Of a DNA stretch of 64,000 nucleotides, positions 46,100 through 57,476 are shown piece after piece. Numbering within the stretch: the first letter of the stretch is position 1; each line of letters begins with the position of its first letter. The DNA lies in the NCBI GenBank assembly GCA_015680685.1, contig MNCI01014449.1:643802-707801 (forward strand), read 5' to 3'. Position numbers and translations under genes: made by a program. Source of the DNA: Gnetum montanum (lineage: Eukaryota > Streptophyta > Gnetopsida > Gnetales > Gnetaceae). The notes beneath the pieces are model-generated. The model saw only the letters and a list, made by a program, of their open reading frames with translations, had not been told where the DNA came from and did not search any database.

Positions 46100-48988
46100 A
46101 CCATGACATGACTACATAAAAAGAATAGGACAACACTTTCTTTGATGGCATGAAGGTAATGGAGAAGATGAAATAATCCTAGGCAATGGTGGCTCCTAAG
46201 GTTTTGAGGGACCTTGGCTAGCTTCAGACATGTGTGATAGTTGAGGTAGCTATGGCTATCCTGATGCGATTGTAACCTTCCATGGAAGGTGAAAAGCATC
46301 AAGAAATGTCTTCATTTTCTCCTCCTTACTCTAGGGATCATTCATGGTCCAAAAGACATCACCAATGTTAACCAGAATGGGGACATCCCATGGACAAGGC
46401 ATTATTAGGAACATTTCCTTTATGTTAACAAACCAGGCATTGAACTATTTGTGTTCGATGTCAAAAACCTTGACTACGTTTTATAGCTCTTGGTAGTCAT
46501 TCATCCTCCTAGCTAGGTTCTTAGCAGTTTATCGTTGATCCATGAATTGTGCCTTGAGAACTTCAAGTTTAGCGTTGGCCACCACAAGCTTATCCTTGGT
46601 GTTCTTGTGGTGCTTGAACTCAACCTCATATAACAAGTACAAGCTAGCCAGCTGCTTCTCTAACTTTGACCATGGCCATCTAGTAGTCAACATGGCTAGA
46701 TTTGCATAATGGATATTGGAAAGCTCCATGTACTTTATCATCTCCTTGATCTATAACTCCTTCATGTGGATTTCCACTTTGTTGTAGGCATCTATCTCAT
46801 CAACAATGGGTTGCCATAACTCTTTTTCTTGTTGGAGTTGCTAGAGGATCTCATTTACCTTTGCCTTTACTAACTAGATGTGCTTTTCATTTACTTCTTT
46901 TTGTAGATCGACTTGCTCTCTGTAATGGTCCTTAACTCTCTCAAAATTGAGAGCCTCTAATTTCTAGGTAGCTACCTCAATTGTAGTTTTCTCACGAAGG
47001 GTGTGGACTTCCTCTAGGTAGCTACCTCAATCGTAGTTCTATGTTTGCTCTAGCCAGTTGCTCCTATTGTTGATGGATGAAATCTGTTAATTTTTGCTTA
47101 TGCACATCAACATTCCACAAATGATGATTTTCTACGATCAATTAGACATTTTCTTGGTGGGTTTGATCGAAGGCCTTCTGAATCTTATGCTAAGTAACCT
47201 TTGCTAAGAATTGATAAAACACCACCATTTCCATTACATCTCCAACCCCTTTGAGTTTGATGTGATTATTACATCCCTCATCTCTTATCAGTGTTGAGTT
47301 GAGAAATGTGGGATCAACAATTTGGGCTGTTAGTTTGGCAACTTCTGTAGCTAAGAGTTCATTATGCTCCTTGGCTATTTCAAGTTGCCCCTTCAATATG
47401 ATGTTTTTGCCCTTTGCCTCTAGCAACTTCAACTGGGTTACAGTGATAGTATCTAGAAGGTCAAAAACATCTAGAAGTGATTACTCAGTTCTCACTAGCC
47501 AATCCAATAGTTCTTCATGTTATGCTATGTTTATTCTACTACTTGTGATCCCTGCAGATGTTTTCACATCATTGAGTGTAGTGATGTCTAGTATAGACAT
47601 TGCAGGTGCATTGAGTATTTCATTTATACAGTTAGTGACCACTTCTACTATAGTCTCTTGCCCTTGGTGTTGCATCACTAATACAATTGCTCCTTCATCC
47701 TCTTGCAAGCACATTGAGAAGGTTGTGGCATTCCCAAAGATTTCTAGGAGTGACTATTGTTTTGTGAGAGATACTATGATCTCTTTGGTGCTCAGATTTG
47801 AACTCATGAGTAGCTGCATTTTTTGGGATGAGAGAATGGATCCACCCTCACCCATCAAACTGATCATCTAGCTAGTCTGTATATAGATGGGTCTCTACCA
47901 CTCATGCTTGCTCATTGATCTTGTTCACTCAAGAGCCATTCTCTATATTCTTATAACCATTGGGCAGTTGCAGTGATGTCTAGCATTGTTATTTGAGTGG
48001 TAGGCAAAGGTGATGGTCACTACTCTTTGTGAATTGTGGTCATAGGCATCTTATCCTTCATCATTTTTTGCCCAGTTAGTGATCAGAACAGTTTTAATTG
48101 TGTCGTTGGTGTAACGGACTATCCCTCCCCTTTAACAAAGTTTCTTGATGAGGCATGTTAAGGTGAGTGCCTTTCTTCCATGTTCATTTTCTTTAAACCA
48201 CTTCTCTATCTCTAAATAGATTAGCTGCAAAAAGTTAATTGAGAATCTCCCACTTAGAGCGTGCATGCTTAGGTAGAGAAGGTGGTGATTTTGCTTGGCC
48301 TCATCATGGGATTGAAGTGAAAGGCCTCAATATTATAATGGATCCTCTCTACCTGTGTGAGTGCACCAAACTCCTTCTGATTGACACAGTAGCACCGTTA
48401 CATCCATTCTTTCTTGATATTGGGATCCGCCTACATTGGGATCTCAATAAGGTTCACCCCTATTTTGTGCAACCCAAGCATTGCAGTAATGACCTACGTT
48501 GAGTAGGACATTGAGATGTCCTTGATCTTCATTATTACTCTAGATTGCCTGTTATTCTAGAATAGGAATGTCTCTCCCATGTACCACTCCTTGGTGGAAG
48601 TAATGATTGGCCACATGGAAGAGGCCTTTAGCTGATCCTGCATTTCTCTTGGTGCATGCTCCAGGAAAGGGCCAAAATTTAACTCCTAAAGCACTGATTT
48701 TTGGACCTTCCTTGGTTTGATCTAATTTAGGAAAGCCTCTATTAAGGTCACCTTGAGATTTGCTAGTTGTGTTGGTACATCATCTCAATGGGAGTGTTTT
48801 GTTGTTGCTGTTGTTGGTTCTAAAATTTGTTTGATAGATTCCAGTTCTGCCTCTTCCCTAAGAGGACCTATGGCATAAATTGTGAGTGGTTCTTCTTAGG
48901 GCTATTCTTGGCCTCTTTACCTTTTGGGCCATTTCTCCCTTGGTTGGGATGGTCCTGCTTCTTATGTGTTCTTTCCTTTTGGTGCCAT
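46100..48988 (-). pseudogene. Accessory reading frame of E5 (env position)
   Basis: The ATG complementary to 48986-48988 opens MAPKGKNT. After an acidic stretch comes the conserved block ELNFGPFLEHAPREMQDQLK then ASSMWPIITS and WYMGETFLF (about 48540-48690), aligning with E6 and E1. The C-terminal part is coiled-coil-like: LEAKGKNIILKGQLEIAKEH and NELLATEVAKLTAQIV (47190-47432), then SKLEKQLASLYLLYEVEFKH and KLVVANAKLEVLKAQF (46529-46741). Total span is about 960 codons with many stops. No signal peptide or membrane anchor typical of an envelope protein is clear. Function is unknown. Confidence 0.65.
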
Positions 48989-49441
48989 CTACATTCACAA
49001 CACATCCATAGATTAGTAGATGTAATGCGTAACTTTAAAGTTTTGAGTATCGTTTCTTGTTAGTTAGCTAGTTACACTTTGGCTAAGGTTGGACCATGGT
49101 AGATTGATTATTTATCATTATTTTATTAATTATTTATTATAATTATCACTGGAACTTGTTGAAAAGTTTTAACTCTTGTAATTTAGTGTTTAATAGTTGA
49201 TTTTTCAGTTAAACCTTTATGGAAGTTAGAAAAAATTGTGAAAGATTTTCTATCAAAAATGATACATTTGTGGCCCCCATGATGAAGAGGTTACCTTTAG
49301 TAGAAGAAAGGTTAAAGAACAGAGTGATTTGGATAAACGGTTTGTAAGATATGAGCTTTGGAAAGTTCTAGGCTCTCAAAAATTGAAAAACTCCTTTGGT
49401 GTTTGTGAGAAAATATAAAATTTTCCAAGTGGGGTTGTGCC

Positions 49442-49560
49442 TATTTATACTATTTTTTTCCTTACGTCAACGGGGCCCCATATATGAGGCCTTGTATATG
49501 GGTCCTCTTTGTCAACGAGGCCTCATATATGGGGTCCATCGACAAAAATTTTGAAATTTG
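49442..49560 (-). promoter_or_regulatory. Internal TATA module resembling the E5 LTR U3
   Basis: TATAAATA (complement of 49442-49449) is followed, going upstream, by GTCAACGGGGCCCC, CATATATGAGGCC and GTCAACGAGG-type repeats. E5's own U3 has GTTGATGGGGCCCC and CATTGATGGGG repeats rather than GATATC. The module is 454 bp upstream of the accessory ATG. Confidence 0.55.
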
Positions 49561-49808
49561 AATATCTCAAGAAATATAAGAAATTTTTCAATGAAATTAG
49601 GGTCCATGGAATCATAGAAAAGCTAAGAATATGATAAAATCATTGAAAAGGATCTTTGAAAGCTCAAAAATTGAAAATTTTTATGGAGAACATATTTAAT
49701 GAACAAAATATGTAAAGGAGCACATGGTCTGATGTGGAAGATGGATGTACAAAAGATTTTGGTTACAAGAATGCCTAAGGATAAGATGCTTAATGAACCC
49801 AACCAAGG

Positions 49809-49865
49809 AATATGAGAGTGGGTCCTCTCCATAGTAGGCACATCCCCTTTTTCCCTTGCATAACC
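49809..49865 (-). other. Conserved 21-bp core (E5 copy)
   Basis: The core at 49819-49839 differs from E1 at a few positions. The arms are degraded (ATATGAGAG and CTTGCATAAC). Confidence 0.5.
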
Positions 49866-51090
49866 TCAACCTAAGGAGTTCGTGGACCCCATAAGTGACT
49901 AATGGTCAATGAAAGTTAAGAACTAAAACCTAGAAGATTTTGCCTAAGAATTCAAGTACATCAGACCAGGACATGAAACCAAGAACATGGACACTAGAAG
50001 TGAGGTGAGTTACGATTAGCAAAGACAGATGATGAAAAGGTAGAATGGAATTATGAATTGAGGTCATAAGAAGTCCCTTGTGAAGTTTATGTTTAAAATG
50101 ACCTAAGAAGACCTATCCTTAGTCCAGACCAAAACCAACCTCTTTTAGTGACTTTACATTGCCACTCTAAGATCGATCCATCCCCTCTAGACATAAGAGT
50201 GCTTCCAAAAAACAACCACCATTCCATAAAGAGAAGAAAAGAGCAGTAGAAGTGAGAGAGGGCATTAGTTAAAGGGGATCTTCAAGCATTGGTGAGATCT
50301 CTTTCTAGTCCCATAACTAGTGCTTGTAGCCCGTTTATGTATCTAAAGTATGTGCTTTGAATTTTCATCATGTGTTTTTTTTTGGTATTTTGTATTTTGA
50401 AATTTTTTGATGGGAACCACACCATGTAAAGACTTTATTTGACTTCCCATTAGCGGTTGGAATGGAACAATAATAAGTCCATGAAAAATACTCAAGCACT
50501 TAAGTAGAAGAGTATAAAGAGTATTGAGTTCCCTTGAAGTCACACCTTGTTCAAACCTTTGAATCCTTCCCAATTCTAGAAACTACTAAGGTCATAAATT
50601 TATTAAAAGTTTCTTTAATGAAAGGGACCTTAAACTTCCAGAACAAGGAAAACCATAGAGCTTGTGGATGGGTGGATGACATGGACTCATTGCTTGTTCC
50701 ATGAAAAAAAGACCATGACTAAGTTATCGACACAAAAATTCAAAAATAGAAACTAGACATTAGCAAATAGAACATAAAGCACAAAGCACCATTGGTAATA
50801 GCCACAACACCACTATGTCCTGTTGGTAATAAAGTACTTTTATTAGTAGAAATTTGAAAATCAGACTGAAACAAAACAAAGTAGAATATATAAGAAAGTG
50901 TAAAATATCCAATAAAGATTCAAACATATTAACGATGGTGTAAACCAAAAAATGGTGTAAAAATAGGAAAAATTTTGAAAATCAAAAAGTTGTAAAATAA
51001 ATAAATTGCAAAATCAAAAATGTGGAAAACAAAAAAATAGAAAATTTAAGGAGCCATATGGATGATTTAGCATGGATGGCCGTGTCCCCA
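49866..51090 (-). other. E5 post-integrase noncoding region
   Basis: Parallel to 35413-36700 in E4, including the T-rich sense tract (about 50940-51050). No gene supported. Confidence 0.6.
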
Positions 51091-52240
51091 GAAACTGAGT
51101 TGGAAGGAGGAGATCTAAAAAATTGAGTGTGGTTGTCCATCCATTAAGGTAGTTGTTGCATTGGCTTGCTTGGGCTCATGAAAAAGCTTTACTTATTTAA
51201 TGTTGACCAATTGCTTTTTATTTGGGCTCTCATGTTTGCATATGATCATTCCCCTAGAAGAAAAGGTTTTGACAATTATATAAGGTCCTTCCCACAATGT
51301 TTGGAGTTTGGTTTTTTGAGGTACATGTGTGGGATTCCAGTAGAGAACCTTATCTCTTGGTTGAAATTTCACTTTCCATATTATAAGGTCATGTTGTTGT
51401 TTATTGAATGCCATATGCACTTCATTCAAGGATAAGGCCACTAATTAGTTTTTGTCTAGCACGTTTAGGTTAATCAATCTTTCTCTTTGTACTAAGCTTA
51501 GGTCAAGATTTAGATCACAAGTTGTTGAGAGTGTATGAAGCTCAGATTTAATTGAGAGCGTTGGAAGTTTTCCATATACTAACTCATAGGGAGAGTAGCC
51601 AATAGGGAGTTTCCATGTTGAGCAGTGGGCCCATAGGACATTGTTGAGTTTTTTGCTCTAGTCGCTCCTATATTTGCTTGTGGTCCTTGTTAGGATCTTT
51701 GTGATCTCCTAGTTAGTTACCTCTACTTGACCATTGGCTTGGGGGATGATAAGGTGTTAATTTATGTTCAACCCCCAAGCATTGAATAAGTTTTCGAAAA
51801 GTGGCACCTGTAAAATGAGTTCCATTGTTAGAAATCAATGCAGGTGGTACCCCAAACCTATTTACAACATTTTGTTGTACAAATCTAGCAACAATAGATG
51901 ATGTATAATCGGTGAAGGCTACTGCTTCTACCCATTTGGTGTAGTAGTTGCCTACTATAATGATAATTCCTTTCCATTAGACATGGATGTGATGGGGCCC
52001 ATGAAGTTAATGCCCCATATGTCAAAGGGCTCCAGTAGCTAAATCCACTATTGAGGATCCTCCATTTGTGTGATCATTCCACTATCTCTTTGACAATGTT
52101 CACAAGATTGGATAAACTAGTGATCATCCTTGAAGATTATAAGCCAATAGTATCCTGTCGTTAAGATTTTTATGATCATGTGTGTCCCTGCATAGTGGCC
52201 TTCACAAGGGCCTTCATGACAATCCTAAAGAATGTGTAGT
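51091..52240 (-). pseudogene. Integrase of E5
   Basis: It has an HHCC end with FIQSCEHCQRD (about 52080-52115) and the core block WGINFMGPI. Here the first catalytic Asp is Asn: the codon is opposite 52006-52008, a single G-to-A change from E4. The core has several stops and shifts. The C-terminal part is better kept (51193-51441): LNEVHMAFNKQQHDLIIWKV, KFQPRDKVLYWNPTHVPQK and LWEGPYIIVKTFSSRGM. This enzyme could not integrate DNA. Confidence 0.82.
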
Positions 52241-52399
52241 TGATTCATATTAGGGACATACCAATGAACCAAGCCATTGCCACACATCTTGTAAATATGT
52301 CCATTGATTTCCATGAAGTACTTTGCCCGATGAAGAAATTTTTGCTTCTTCCTAAACTCCAAATCTTGTGGCATATCCTAAGTGAGAAGGTAAGTGAGG

Positions 52400-52880
52400 A
52401 TGCAATCATACCATTTTGGTTCAACAGGCACTTGGTCATTTATTTCTCCTATAAAGAGGAGTGGAGTCTCCTCCTATTTATTATCCCATATTAACAAAGA
52501 AAGATAGTCAATGACCACATTCTTAGTTCCTTTTTGATCTGCCATTGTGAGATTGAGTTCCTACAAGATCATAAGCCACTGTATGATACAGGGGCTCATC
52601 GTCAGCTTGTTCATTAGGAAGTGCATGGCATTGTGATATGTGTGCATTACGAATTCCTACAATTGATGTAGCTCTCCTATAATCAATCACATAGTGCCTA
52701 AATTTTTGTAGAGCATACACCATTATCATCAGTTCATTTTTAGTTGTGGTGTAATTCAATTGTGCACCCACAATGCTTCAGCTTGTGTAGTGGATGTAAT
52801 ATGGATGTTTCTTATTATCCAACTACGTAAGCATAGCTCCCAAAGCATAATTAGATGCACTTGTCATTATATGAAATGGT
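52400..52880 (-). pseudogene. RNase H domain of E5
   Basis: The visible blocks are GAQLNYTTTKNELMIMVYAL and QKFRHYVI (52523-52771), then LMILXELNLTMADQKGTKNV, VVIDYLSL and a tail near 52430. The order matches E4. A short substitution replaces the HxDHxxI block. Confidence 0.75.
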
Positions 52881-53740
52881 CTAGAATATTCTGATGCTGT
52901 AGATCTGGAGTTTCTACGAGTTTCTCATTTAGTAGTTGAAATGCATGTTCACACTCCTTGGTCCACATGAATGGAGCATCTTTCTTTGTAAGCTCGACCA
53001 ACAACTTTGCAATCTTAGAGAAATTCTTTATAAATCATTGGTAGTAGCCATTATGTCCAAGGAATGATCAGCCATCTTTTGATGTGCGATTCCTTGAATG
53101 ACCCTTATCTTTTTAGGATCTACCTCAATCCCTACTTGAGTAATTCTATGCCTAAGTACTATGCCTTTCTAGACCATTAAATGGATTTTCTACTAATTAA
53201 GCCTAAGGTTTATTTCGATACATCTTTTCAGAACCTGCTCTAGGTGGTCCAGGGCTTGCTCAAATGTAGCCCCATAGGTAGAGAAGTCATCCATAAAGAC
53301 TTTTACTCCACTACTAATCTGTTATTGAAAAATCCTAAAGATTAGACATTGAAATGTTGCAAGGGCATTACATAGATCAAATAACATCTCGATATGCAAA
53401 ATTCCCCCATGGACTCGTGAATGTTATCTTGGCCTAATCTTCTAGTGCAATTTGGATTTGGTTATAGCCATTATAACCACCTAAGAAGCTATAATAGAAA
53501 TGCCCGGAGACGATGTCAAATACTTGATCCACAAATGATAATGGGAAGTGATGTTTAAATGTTACCATGTTCAACAACCTAAAGTCGATGCAGACCTACC
53601 ACTTGTCATCTTTCTTTGGCACAATTATGAGTGGACTAACCTACTCACTATTCATGATGGGATAGATGAACCCTACCTTGAGAAGTTATTCAATTTCCTC
53701 CTTAACAATTTGCTTCAACTTGGGATTTAGCCACCTTTGT
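52881..53740 (-). pseudogene. Reverse transcriptase of E5
   Basis: Recognisable blocks include YPIMNSE, VSPLIIVPKKDDKW, VCIDFRLLNMVTFKHHFPLP, GYNGYNQIQIALED and KVFMDDFSTYG (DD encoded opposite 53286-53291). Later blocks are FSKIAKLLVELTKKDAPFMW and TKECEHAFQLL. Stops and frameshifts occur throughout. The sequence is clearly sister to the E4 enzyme. Confidence 0.82.
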
Positions 53741-54211
53741 GGTTACCTTCTTGGCTTTATGGCTAGGTCAATGTAGATGTGATGGTGGCATATCCTTGGT
53801 TCAATTCCTGTTAGTTTGGAATATGACCAAGTAAAGGCTATTGGCCATTTGTTGATGACCTACAATAGCTTATCTTTTTTTGTAGGAGCAAGAATTGCAT
53901 TGATTATGACTGACTTACCATTGTTTAAAAATGCATATTTCATGTTGACTAGTAGATTTTTTAAATCTAGGGGCTCCTACTTAAAATTATCAAGGATTTT
54001 CAACTATTCCCAATAGGTATCATCATCTTCATCATCTTGGCGATAAAGTTGCTCAAGTTCATCCATGCTTTTAACATAGGCACATGTCAGGCTCTCAGTA
54101 GGTTCCATGCATAATGTGCTACTGTCAGAGTCAACTCTCAACCACTAGGTGCCCTCCTGTTTTGTGGTTGCTACATAAAGACAACCTTTGGATATTTTTT
54201 TCTTGTGAACA

Positions 54212-54778
54212 CTAGTTGCATGCTATAATGAATGCACTCTTGATGGACCAAATCTTTTGCACACAATTGCACCCATTATCGCTATACATGATACATGGAA
54301 CACACTTCTTCTCTAAATGTTCAAATTCATTTTCTTTGGGGATTTCTAGGGAGAGGTCCCTTATGTCCATATGTGCATCTATTATGTTTAACCATGCCAT
54401 TTCCATAATGGTGGGGAAGTCACCTTTGCAGTTTTCCACCTTGATCACTAGAAAATTGGTAGGATAGGACCACCTACAAACTATGGTCACAGTGTCCTCC
54501 ACTAATCCCAAAGGAATAGTGATTGATTAATTTATCAATTCTAAACAAATTTTTCTCTTCTTGAAAGGCGATAGATTCCAAGCCTTTTACATGTCATGGG
54601 AGATGAGATTGATAGTAGAACCGAAATTAAGAAGAGCCTTACATGGCTCATGTCCAATGATTTGTAAGTAAATCAGTGGACTTCGAAGGTGGTCAGATGT
54701 TTTTGTGAGAAGATTGCCAACCTTGATCCAATCATAAACAACATGAGTTAACATCATAGTGCAGATCTGAGGTGGCAT
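54212..54778 (-). pseudogene. Retropepsin of E5
   Basis: It contains SPLIYLQIIGHEPCKALLNF then GSTINLISHDM. The catalytic Asp position is Asn (LLNFGS against LLDLGS in E2). It continues with MGLVEDTVTIVCRWSYPTNF, LVIKVENCKGDFPTIMEMAW and HMDIRDLSLEIPKENEFEHL. The interval 53741-54211 is a broken link to RT. Confidence 0.8.
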
Positions 54779-54799
54779 TTGATTTGAAGGGTACTTGAA

Positions 54800-56413
54800 T
54801 GTATTTAATGTAGAGGATCAGGGTGTTGGAGATATAGGGCGACCAGTTGCATTAGGTTGTAAGGGTTTGGAAGGATTGTTAGGTCGGAAAAAAGGTCATT
54901 TCCTAGATTAATTGACTGAACCGCTTGGCTGGAAACTTAGTTATGAATGTACAACCCTTGTAGCATTTCATTGTTGTGGCTATGGAGGAATTTCACCCTA
55001 CATAGATGAAACAAGAGGTAATTGGGTTGAGGGTGGAGCGATGTGAGCAGATGAATATGGAGTGTGGTAAGGATATGGATTCTCCCCATGAGTAGAGTTT
55101 GAATGAGTTTGATGGTACTCTAGAGAATAATAGTGATTTTGGAATGATGTGTGGATAGTAGAACTTCTTATTGAACATAGTACCCATATGGATTTGGTTG
55201 CCTATAAGGGTACTACTACCTTGGCAATGGCATTTCCCACGGTTGTGGTTAGTGCCACTATTGATATTGTTCATATGGTTGCATTGAAGCTCCACTTGGA
55301 TAGTAAGCTTGTTGTTGTTGGTGGAGCTACCTTAGATTACCTTGAGGATAAGGTAATCATCTGGGTTCTTACCTTTGTGCTAGTCAAGGATTCAATGCAT
55401 ACACCCTAGAATTTTGTAAGTGTGACACCATAGGACAACATTCCTTAGGGTGTTCATATTAACAAATGTCACAACCAATGTCATCATCAGAGTCTATCTC
55501 CACAACTTCTTCTATTATAGTAGCTTTGCCCTTACCTCTTTGGTAAGTACATTTAGCTTCTTTTCACCTCCTACGATTACGATCACTATTTTGCTCTTTG
55601 GATTCTTTAGCAATCTTCATAGCAGATTGGAATTTTTCATCTAAAGAGTTCCATAATTTATCAACCTTTGTCGAAATATCAGAATAGATTTTTGTATGGG
55701 CAAGGTTTTCTGGTTCACCACTTCATTGAGTGTTGACTCCTCCTCATCATAGAATCAGACCTCCCATTTCCAAATGGAAGGGTCCCTATTATATTCTTCT
55801 ACACTTTCCCTTTTTGCAACTCACCTTCTTCTTTTGGTACCTTCTCTATTAGCCTTTGTATTTGATGAGCTCTTAGTTCATCATTTTGATGCTTGTTTGG
55901 TCCCTTTCTTTGATTGCCATATTTTCCTAAACCTAAATTGTGAATTGTAAATTGCAGATTCAAGGTTACACCCTCATCACCAGTAATAAAGGGTAGAGAA
56001 TTTTCATGTCGAGAGTCCTCAGAGGCAAGACCCTCAATGTCATCTTGGTTTAGTAGGAACAAGGGATTAGTAAACTGTTTTCCCTTAGCATCCTCATGAT
56101 GCCTCTCTTGATGTTGATCTCACCTACATTGTGTATCAGTGGGATGGTAGTCTTGAGTGCCATAATTATTCATAACATATTCCTCTTGAAGATTTGAGAT
56201 GCCTAACTTCTTAAGAATTTGAAGTAGCATCCCGGGCATAGATCGATTAGGGGGAAATACAATGTTGCCTTCCATATCACACCATCGTAGTTACTCATCC
56301 TGATGTAGGATGAAGGTGAAATCAAGCACAAACTCATCTAGATGAGTATATACCACTTTGCACTCTTGTGGAACTAGTGGTTTCATATCATTTCAACTGA
56401 GAGAAGAAGACAT
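54800..56413 (-). pseudogene. gag remnant of E5
   Basis: The ATG complementary to 56411-56413 opens MSSSLS, and after a stop the frame has PLVPQECKVVYTHLDEFVLD then FTFILHQDE, as in E2 and E4. A region near 55799-56062 has RAHQIQRLIEKVPKEEGELQ, matching the E4 gag. The C-terminal part includes GCMH and HKGKNPDDYLILKVI blocks (about 55330-55410). The RFEGGYN gag-domain block is not found, so the centre is deleted. Confidence 0.72.
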
Positions 56414-56541
56414 TCTGCAAATAATAAAATATCAATGTGCTCTTGTAGTTATATTATTTGGGAATGATATTGACCTTGGGGTTCATCCAATGATATTAAT
56501 AATATCTACTAAACCTAGATAGTGCATGTTTCAACAATAGA

Positions 56542-56560
56542 GTCCCTAGCAATGGCACTA
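56542..56560 (-). other. E5 primer-binding site, decayed tRNA-Asp type
   Basis: On the minus strand it reads TAGTGCCATTGCTAGGGAC, beside the 5' LTR, with two changes from the E1 site. Confidence 0.78.
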
Positions 56561-56561
56561 A

Positions 56562-57476
56562 TGATGAGTGGTGAAGGGTACCCCTATGCCCAACCATACG
56601 AATCACTGAGCGCTCACGCGTGATTTGGTTGAATTTTGTGGACTCTCTAGTTTTTAGTGCACTAGTCTTCTAGGAAGTGAATCTTACCCTATAGGTCGTT
56701 CCTTGTCTTCCCAATTACACTTGTGAAGCATAATGGTATGATTAAGTGTAATTGAGGCATATGATTTTTATCATTTTATGTTTTATGGTTTTGATGTTGA
56801 AAGAGAAAGATGAAGTAATTTAATGACTAATTTAATTTAACTAGCTAACTGGTCTCTAGCTACTCCTAACATAAGCATCTGGTTGCACTTTTCGTACACG
56901 TCTTGAACCCATGTATCTATTATCGGGTTACCACGTGCTACGCTACTGGGTGTACCAAGTAATAATGTTCTTGGGATTACCAAGCGAATATGTGTTACAC
57001 TTGAAGTGGTCGTACTTATGTATTTAATCTATCTAGCTTATTTTGCTTAATTACTTAATTAGCTTAATTATTAAAAAACATTAAATAAATAACTGAAAGC
57101 ATTAAATGCATGAATGAAATATCTATGTTATCTAGAATGCTACAAAGTTTATCAAGAAGCTTGTCTTTATTACTGTAAACACTATCGTGCTTAGGTACAA
57201 CAATGCTCGAATAAAGATCCATACACATAATGACTCTTGGTGTAGGCACTTGGGAAAAATATTCTAACTTTCAAATAGACAAATTGCAAGAGCTTTGTTG
57301 CTACTATGAATCTAATGCCCATAAACATGGCTGGGAGCTCGTATATATAGTTTTTGCTCTAAGGCTATGTTGATGGGGCCCCATCAATGTAGCAAACACT
57401 ACATTGATGTGACCCCATTGATGGGGCAACACCACATAAACAGGGCCTTGTCGACATGACACTTTGATGCTCACCA
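56562..57476 (-). repeat. E5 5' LTR
   Basis: It begins TGATGAG and ends CACCA. U3 includes a perfect 18-bp palindrome, TTGATGGGGCCCCATCAA (57370-57387), and related partial repeats to about 57455. The TATA region reads GTATATATAG near 57342. Confidence 0.93.

Larger units (their letters stand above)
45026..57476 (-). mobile_element. E5: full-length Athila/Tat-like gypsy element with accessory frame
   Basis: The most complete element, about 12.45 kb. LTRs are 45026-45924 and 56562-57476, and ACAAG is duplicated exactly at 45021-45025 and 57477-57481. In sense order it has gag, protease, RT, RNase H, integrase, T-rich tract, conserved core, TATA module, accessory frame, purine tract and 3' LTR. 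Every coding part is broken. It is inserted in E3. Confidence 0.95.

Noticed and set aside
47299-47871. A 190-codon uninterrupted plus-strand frame
   Set aside because: It is antisense to the coiled-coil part of the E5 accessory frame, which is supported by similarity to E1 and E6. No homology supports the plus strand.
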